A stretch of DNA of 40,929 nucleotides from Alphaproteobacteria bacterium (GTDB lineage: Bacteria > Pseudomonadota > Alphaproteobacteria > JAUXUR01): contig JAUXUR010000080.1 in assembly GCA_030680745.1 (NCBI GenBank), positions 1-40,929 on the forward strand. The letters are read 5' to 3'. A program made the position numbers and the translations under genes. This document shows, in pieces, positions 35,826 through 40,929 of the stretch (position 1 is the stretch's first letter; each line of letters opens with the position of its first letter). The notes beneath the pieces are model-generated. The model was not told the DNA's origin. It saw only the letters and a program-made list of their open reading frames with translations, and did not search any database.

Positions 35826-35914
35826 TATTTCATCCCTTTATAACGCTTCTACCATTATTATTAGGATAAGCCAACTTATTGTGTTGTGCAACATAGTTTT
35901 TTTTGCACTGCAAA

Positions 35915-36042
35915 AAACTCTTCTTCTTTTTAACTGTGGAGGGCGTCAGATTTCGGGATTCAACATGCTCATGTATAAAGAGATACACTCCGCGTGTTTC
36001 ACCACTCATCTTTCTACCCACATTTAAAAATAATTCGAGTAT
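35915..36042 (-). repeat. MITE-like element, family C copy 2
   Basis: About 128 bp. Terminal inverted repeats are weaker than in copy 1 (about 18 of 25). The interior is closely similar to 34353-34478. The core hairpin on the minus strand is at 35972-35987. Its end is only 4 bp past the gltX stop, and it is also in the upstream leader of gltA. Confidence 0.8.
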
Positions 36043-36046
36043 AGAG

Positions 36047-37450
36047 TTAAGGTTGAATAAAATCACCCAATCTTAATAACGACTCCTCTTTGCCTAAAGC
36101 AAGCATGACATCAACAATAGAAGGAGCGTTCAGTTTAGAGGTTAAAATTAATCTTAAGCTTGGTCCAATTTTACCTAATTTCAATCCTTTTTGCTCTAAA
36201 AATAGTTTAAGCTCAAGATCAAGCATTGGATGTGACCATTCTTGAATTGAAGATAAATGTTGGAATAAGTCGCTAAAAATTTCTTTTAGATCGGAAATTG
36301 TTTTTAATTGGTCTTCATTTTCGATTTTTATGGGGCGGATATCGCGATAAATCAAAGCATTTTCAGCAAGTTCAACCAATGTCTGTGCGCGCCTTTTAAG
36401 GCCTTCAATACCTATTGTAATGCGGTCTTTTTCATGTGACAGCAAGGGCTTGTCAGTTTGTTTAAATTGGTCTTCCAATAGTAGCAGCAATTCTTCTGTT
36501 GATTTGTGTTGGATATAATGATGATTAATATGAAATAATTTTGCCATATCAAGTCTTGAAGCTGATTTGCCAATCCCATTAAAATCAAACCATTTTATAG
36601 CTTGTTGCATATTTATAATTTCGTCATCGCCATGCCCCCAACCAAGTCGAAGTAAATAATTACACATGGCTTCAGGAAGGATCCCCATATCACGGTAGGC
36701 TTCAACACCTAACGCACCATGGCGTTTGGATAATTTTGCGCCATCTTGACCATGGATTAAAGGAATATGTCCAAATATAGGTAAATTCCAGCCAAAGGCA
36801 TTATACAATTGGATTTGACGGAAGGTGTTTGTTAAATGGTCGTCTCCACGAATCACATGGGTAATGCCCATATCAAAATCATCCACTACAACGGATAGCA
36901 TATAAGTAGGCGTGCCATCACCGCGCAAAAGAACCATATCGTCAAGTTGGATATTGGCTACGTTAATAAGGCCTTGAACGTGATCATATAAAATTGTTTC
37001 GCCTTCATTTGGTGCTTTAAGGCGAATAACGGGTTTAATATCTTTTGGGGCGTCTTTGGGATCCCGATCACGCCATCTGCCGTCATATTTTTGTGGTTTT
37101 CCTTCGAGTTTCGCTTTTTCACGCATTTCTTCTAGTTCTTGGGGCGTGCAATAGCAATAATAGGCTTTGCCTTCATTTAAAAGCTTTAGGGCCATGTCAG
37201 CATGATGTTTTGCACGTTGAAATTGAAAAATAGGCTCTTCATCTGGAATAAGACCTAGCCAATTGAGACCATCGATAATCGCGCGTACGGCATCATCTGT
37301 CGATCTTGCACGGTCAGTGTCTTCGATGCGAAGTAAATATTTTCCACCATGATGTTTGGCAAAAAGCCAATTAAATAAGGCAGTTCGAGCGGACCCAATG
37401 TGCAAATAGCCTGTTGGAGAGGGTGCAAAACGTGTAATAATTTGTGTCAT
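36047..37450 (-). CDS. gltX: Glutamyl-tRNA synthetase
   Basis: Class I aminoacyl-tRNA synthetase charging tRNA-Glu (and, in bacteria without GlnRS, often tRNA-Gln too). The protein has 467 aa. The HIGH motif is HIGSA at residues 17-21 within APSPTGYLHIGSARTALF. LLRIEDTD follows, and the KMSKS equivalent is KLSKRHGA near residue 237. The C-terminal anticodon-binding region is of normal size. The ATG at 37450 is fixed by the conserved N-terminus. Upstream it is divergent from the GGDEF-EAL gene, with repeat D2 between. Confidence 0.97.
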   Translation of the reverse strand: MTQIITRFAPSPTGYLHIGSARTALFNWLFAKHHGGKYLLRIEDTDRARSTDDAVRAIIDGLNWLGLIPDEEPIFQFQRAKHHADMALKLLNEGKAYYCYCTPQELEEMREKAKLEGKPQKYDGRWRDRDPKDAPKDIKPVIRLKAPNEGETILYDHVQGLINVANIQLDDMVLLRGDGTPTYMLSVVVDDFDMGITHVIRGDDHLTNTFRQIQLYNAFGWNLPIFGHIPLIHGQDGAKLSKRHGALGVEAYRDMGILPEAMCNYLLRLGWGHGDDEIINMQQAIKWFDFNGIGKSASRLDMAKLFHINHHYIQHKSTEELLLLLEDQFKQTDKPLLSHEKDRITIGIEGLKRRAQTLVELAENALIYRDIRPIKIENEDQLKTISDLKEIFSDLFQHLSSIQEWSHPMLDLELKLFLEQKGLKLGKIGPSLRLILTSKLNAPSIVDVMLALGKEESLLRLGDFIQP

Positions 37451-37549
37451 GGCTTCTTAAAATTGTTGTAAGTAAGATTCCTTTTTACCAGATTGTATAT
37501 GATTCTATCAAGAGTAGGTGACAAGCTTTTTTCTTCGTTGTAGTATATA

Positions 37550-37648
37550 TATACCCAAACAATCTGAAACTACCGTTTTTAGTTTATGACCTTTGGTCGT
37601 TTTTTGAACCAAAAATTCCTAAGGTAAATCTAAAATCATTTGGGTGTA
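37550..37648. repeat. MITE-like element, family D copy 2 (short form)
   Basis: 99 bp. Ends TATACCCAAAC (from 37550) and TTTGGGTGTA (to 37648) form the inverted repeat. It shares TGAAACTACCGTTTTTAG and GAACCAAAAATTCCTAAGG with D1 but lacks ~60 bp of D1's right half. It contains a TTTTTG AAC CAAAAA hairpin. It lies between the divergent gltX and GGDEF-EAL genes, 31 bp before the start of the latter. Confidence 0.8.
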
Positions 37649-37679
37649 ATAATAAAATATAATCTTTGGGAAAAATTGT

Positions 37680-40643
37680 GTGTTTTCTGTTCAATTAGAA
37701 ACGATGCCAAAACCGCGATGGTCACAGGGCATTCGTGCTAAGTTGTTTGTGACGGTAAGTTTTATTTTAATAACGATTGGCGCACTTGCCTTAAGTTTTT
37801 TCATATTTGTTTCCTACACTGAAAAATTAAATTCTTTAAATCAGCGCGCTACTTTGTTAACCGAAATGCAAAGTGCTTCTTTGGCTTTTCCTTTATGGAA
37901 TTTAAACAATGATCAAATTAATGCATTGATTGCAATCCTTTCAAAAGATGAAGATTTTAAAGGCGCAAAGGTCATTGGTACGAAACAAGATGAAATTGCT
38001 TTTAAAGGTGTTTTACCAGAAGATAATGATTTGCGTTTTAAAAAAGACATCATTTTTAATGAGTTTGGTAAAGAAACGCGCATTGGAACATTAGAGCTTT
38101 ATATTTCGACAGCAAGACTTTGGGAAGAAGTTAAAAATAGCTTTTATTGGGGATGTCTTGTTTTATTTTTAATGAATCTTCTTATTTTTATTGGTCTTTT
38201 ATTTGCACTTTCAGGATTTGTATTGACCCCCTTAAGACGTATGATGTTTATCATGGAAAAGGTTGCAAAGGGGGCTCTTGATCAACGCGTTGTGATCAAA
38301 ACGAAAGATGAGTTTGGGTTGCTTGCAAGCATTTTTAATAAAATGACAAACGAAATTGAAGGTATGTATCGTACTATTGAGCAAAAAGTCAATGAACGAA
38401 CAACTGAACTTGTCAAAAGTAATGCTGATATGGTGGTTGCACAACAAGAAACAACGGAAGCGTTAAAATTACTTCAGATTGAAAAAGAAAAATCTGAACG
38501 TCTTTTTGCAGATGCTTTAGAAATTAGCCCTGCAGCGTTAGTTCTTGTTGATGCAAGTGAAAAAATATTGAGATGGAATAAACGTTTTATTGATTTAGAT
38601 CCGATAAATATCGAACCAATGATTAAGCAAGGCATAAATGCCAATTTAGTATTTTCAAAGATGTCTGATGATACGACAGGTAATATTAGGTTGCAATTGC
38701 ATCAAGATTCTAAGAAATCAATTACGTCTGAACAAAAACTGACAAATGGACGATGGGTCAGAGTAAGTGAACATAAAACGCGTGATCATGCAACGGCATT
38801 AATGCTTGTTGATATTACAGATATTAAGGAAAGAGAACAAAAACTAGAGATAGTAAATACGGATCTTGCCCTTCAAACTGAAAAATTAAAGGATAGTGAA
38901 GAAAAATACTCTTTGGCGGCCCATGGTGCCAATGATGGTCTTTGGGATTGTAATGTAAAAACAGGTCATATTTATTTATCTATTCGTTATAAAGAAATGA
39001 TTGGATATAACGAGGATGAAGAGGTATTTTCTACACTTGAAGGGTGGTATGAGCGTGTTCACCCAGATCATTTGGTTGAATTTAAGCGTGCTTTTGAAGG
39101 GCATTTAAAGGGCGATATTCCTCGGTTCAAAGCTGAATATTTGATGAAGCATCGTGATGGTTCATATCATTGGATGTTGTCACGAGGTTTAGCTGCGCGC
39201 GATAAAGATGGCATCGTATTTCGTTTAGCAGGTTCCCAAACTGATATTACGATGCAAAAAAACTATGAACAAGAACTCATCCATACAGCCTATCATGATC
39301 CTTTAACCGGCTTGCCGAATCGAGAATATTTCATTAGACGTTTAAAAGAATGTCTTGACGAAATTAGAGCTCATTCTATTCAGTTAACAGCTGTTTTATT
39401 CTTAGACTTAGATCGCTTTAAAGTCGTTAATGACAGTTTGGGGCATGATGTTGGGGACAAATTGTTAATTGGTATTGGTCAACGTCTGAAGGCATGCCTT
39501 AGGGACAATGATTTTGCTGCACGTTTAGGAGGCGATGAATTTACAGCAATTTTACGCAATATTCCTGATTTAGAGGAAGCAAAAGCTGTATCTGGTCGTA
39601 TTTTGGATTCTTTAGCAGAGCCTTTCCATTTGAATGGGAATGATGTTTTTGCGTCAGCGAGTATCGGTATTACGCTTTTAAATGATAAGTTTGAAGATAC
39701 GGATAGTTTATTACGAAATGCAGATCTTGCAATGTATCGTGCAAAATCACGAGGACGTGCGCGCTATGAGATTTTTGATCAAGAGCTTCATAATGAAGTG
39801 ATGACAGAACTTCATATAGAAACAGAATTAAGACGTGCCATTGAAAAAGAAGAAATTTGTTTTTTCTATCAGCCTATTATTGATTTATCATCAAATGAAC
39901 TTTTTGGGTTTGAAGGGTTAATTCGTTGGCAAAGTAAAAATGAAATGATAGGTCTTGACCGTTTCTTACATATTGCGGAAGAAACAGGGCTTATTTTACC
40001 TATGGGTGAATATATTTTTAAACTAGGGTGCGAGCAACTTAAGTCTTGGCTAGAATTAATTGGAGCCGATTACAAAATTTCATTATCAATCAATCTTTCT
40101 GCCCGCCAGATTAAAGACTTCGTGTATATGCAAAAAATATTAGAAATCATTCGAAGTTATGATTTTCCAGCAGGATTATTAAAAATAGAGATTACCGAAA
40201 GTGCTATTATGGATGATTTAGCTCAAACCAACTGGGTTTTAGATCAAATAAAAGAACTTGGTGTATCTTTATGTATTGATGATTTTGGAACGGGCTATTC
40301 TTCTTTTAGTTATTTACACAAATTTCCTTTTGATTATTTAAAAATTGATCATTCTTTTACACATAACATGATGAAAAATGAAAAAACATATTCGTTGATC
40401 AGGGGTATTGTAAGTCTTTCGCATGATTTAGGGTTGCTCGTTGTGGCAGAAGGTATAGAAGAAGAAGATGAATTAGATCATCTTAAAAGATTAAAATGTG
40501 ATTATGGGCAAGGATTTTATTATGCACGCGCCCTTCCACCAGCGGAGGCAACGCAGTTGATTCTTGATAGTAAATTGTCCTTGACGGAAGAAGCACTGAT
40601 TCGTGATTTGTCACCCGCTATTTTTCAAGCAGAAGCAAGCTGA
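37680..40643 (+). CDS. Membrane PAS-GGDEF-EAL c-di-GMP signalling protein
   Basis: The protein has 987 aa, with a GTG start behind TTTGGGAAAA (an ATG at 37704 is the alternative). Order: membrane segment ~17-43, periplasmic sensor ~45-155, membrane segment ~155-185, HAMP ~185-235, coiled coil, a PAS domain ~270-390, a second PAS/PAC domain ~410-545 (YSLAAHGANDGLWDCNVKTG), GGDEF ~545-705 and EAL ~720-970. The cyclase motif GGDEF is intact (617-621), with an RxxD inhibitory site at 608-611. The phosphodiesterase part has EGL (745-747), NLSARQ, ITESAIMDD, IDDFGTGYSS, LKID and AEGIE. Both activities could therefore exist; which dominates cannot be told. It may tie c-di-GMP to motility or host attachment. 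Confidence 0.93.
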   Translation: MFSVQLETMPKPRWSQGIRAKLFVTVSFILITIGALALSFFIFVSYTEKLNSLNQRATLLTEMQSASLAFPLWNLNNDQINALIAILSKDEDFKGAKVIGTKQDEIAFKGVLPEDNDLRFKKDIIFNEFGKETRIGTLELYISTARLWEEVKNSFYWGCLVLFLMNLLIFIGLLFALSGFVLTPLRRMMFIMEKVAKGALDQRVVIKTKDEFGLLASIFNKMTNEIEGMYRTIEQKVNERTTELVKSNADMVVAQQETTEALKLLQIEKEKSERLFADALEISPAALVLVDASEKILRWNKRFIDLDPINIEPMIKQGINANLVFSKMSDDTTGNIRLQLHQDSKKSITSEQKLTNGRWVRVSEHKTRDHATALMLVDITDIKEREQKLEIVNTDLALQTEKLKDSEEKYSLAAHGANDGLWDCNVKTGHIYLSIRYKEMIGYNEDEEVFSTLEGWYERVHPDHLVEFKRAFEGHLKGDIPRFKAEYLMKHRDGSYHWMLSRGLAARDKDGIVFRLAGSQTDITMQKNYEQELIHTAYHDPLTGLPNREYFIRRLKECLDEIRAHSIQLTAVLFLDLDRFKVVNDSLGHDVGDKLLIGIGQRLKACLRDNDFAARLGGDEFTAILRNIPDLEEAKAVSGRILDSLAEPFHLNGNDVFASASIGITLLNDKFEDTDSLLRNADLAMYRAKSRGRARYEIFDQELHNEVMTELHIETELRRAIEKEEICFFYQPIIDLSSNELFGFEGLIRWQSKNEMIGLDRFLHIAEETGLILPMGEYIFKLGCEQLKSWLELIGADYKISLSINLSARQIKDFVYMQKILEIIRSYDFPAGLLKIEITESAIMDDLAQTNWVLDQIKELGVSLCIDDFGTGYSSFSYLHKFPFDYLKIDHSFTHNMMKNEKTYSLIRGIVSLSHDLGLLVVAEGIEEEDELDHLKRLKCDYGQGFYYARALPPAEATQLILDSKLSLTEEALIRDLSPAIFQAEAS

Positions 40644-40769
40644 TTTTTTAAATTTATTTATATATTGTATAATTAATTTCAGTTTTATTGACATGCCGTA
40701 GATATAAGAAGAGATATAGGCGAAATAACCAGAAAACGCTACGAGTTAGAAGGCCTTCGACCCCTCCCT

Positions 40770-40803
40770 CCTACGTCCCGCGGCTTGACCCTGAGAGATC
40801 CAC
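40770..40803. repeat. Partial copy of palindromic repeat family F
   Basis: CCTACGTCCCGCGGCTTGA at 40770 continues to GAGATCCAC at 40803. It matches one arm of 18673-18798 with an altered middle; no opposite arm is seen before the window ends. It lies behind the GGDEF-EAL gene. Confidence 0.6.
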
Positions 40804-40905
40804 ACGAAATATTTTTATAATACGTTGAAAAATAATAAAAATTCCATAAACACTGCATGATGTTTATAATCCTATAAAAACAAACACATACATAGGATTG
40901 GTACC

Positions 40906-40929
40906 ATGCAGCTGATGGAATTATTGCAT
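40906..40929 (+). CDS. Possible start of a further gene, cut by window edge
   Basis: ATG at 40906 behind AGGATTGGTACC, reading MQLMELLH to the last base. A TATAAT at 40865-40870 could be its -10. Eight codons do not allow identification. Confidence 0.35.

Noticed and set aside
35830..36066. A 78-codon minus-strand frame between gltX and gltA
   Set aside because: It runs through repeat C2 and its flanks; the analogous frame in C1 differs, so no protein is conserved.

Overview
The window comes from an AT-rich alphaproteobacterium that is probably host-associated, plausibly Holosporales-like. That placement is inference. The flagellar block has the alphaproteobacterial order fliF-fliG-fliH-fliN-(motA)-flbD, and FlbD is a regulator of that class. 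The rest of the window is rich in signal-peptide proteins of unknown function and in short palindromic interspersed repeats. No marker such as 16S rRNA is present to settle the taxonomy.

Layout. (1) 1-9498: three tandem, very AT-rich genes for large exported proteins built from alpha-helical repeats. The first is cut by the window edge; the other two carry near-identical signal peptides. The three are mosaics of one another, with exact 33-residue repeats in the first and third and a 115-residue repeat in the second. (2) 9676-12398: an M16 zinc-peptidase pair, one subunit with the HxxEH motif and one without. (3) 12472-12546: tRNA-Val(UAC) behind a clear sigma-70 promoter. (4) 12684-25496: a long, tightly packed flagellar run (fliF, fliG, fliH, fliN, motA, flbD, flhA, flhF, flhG, a FliK-like gene), then nadK and radC translationally coupled to its end. 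(5) 25613-33985: accessory genes. These are a small exported amphipathic protein behind a perfect 21-bp palindrome, a DUF885 peptidase-like protein, a 2OG-Fe(II) oxygenase-like protein, a pair of exported paralogs of unknown family, and a pair of DUF2059-like exported paralogs. (6) 34497-37450 (minus strand): gltA and gltX. (7) 37680-40643: a membrane PAS-PAS-GGDEF-EAL protein. The first codons of another gene may lie at the right edge.

Repeats. The intergenic spaces hold at least six families of short inverted-repeat elements, here called A to F. Most are MITE-like, with terminal inverted repeats of about 15-25 bp and no coding capacity. Families A, B and C differ in their ends and flanks but share one core hairpin, GTGTAY-(N5-6)-RTACATGAG. 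In copy B the closing base pair changes on both sides (T-A to C-G). The elements sit next to gene ends: one supplies the ribosome-binding site of flhF, one overlaps a stop codon, and C copies lie just behind the stop codons of both gltX and gltA.

How it fits together. The flagellar block encodes the MS-ring and switch, a stator subunit, the export gate, placement and number control (FlhF/FlhG) and the sigma-54 activator FlbD. Other flagellar genes must lie elsewhere. The GGDEF-EAL protein may link c-di-GMP to motility. The exported helical-repeat proteins and paired exported paralogs are the best candidates for lineage-specific, possibly host-interaction, functions; no function is assigned to them here.
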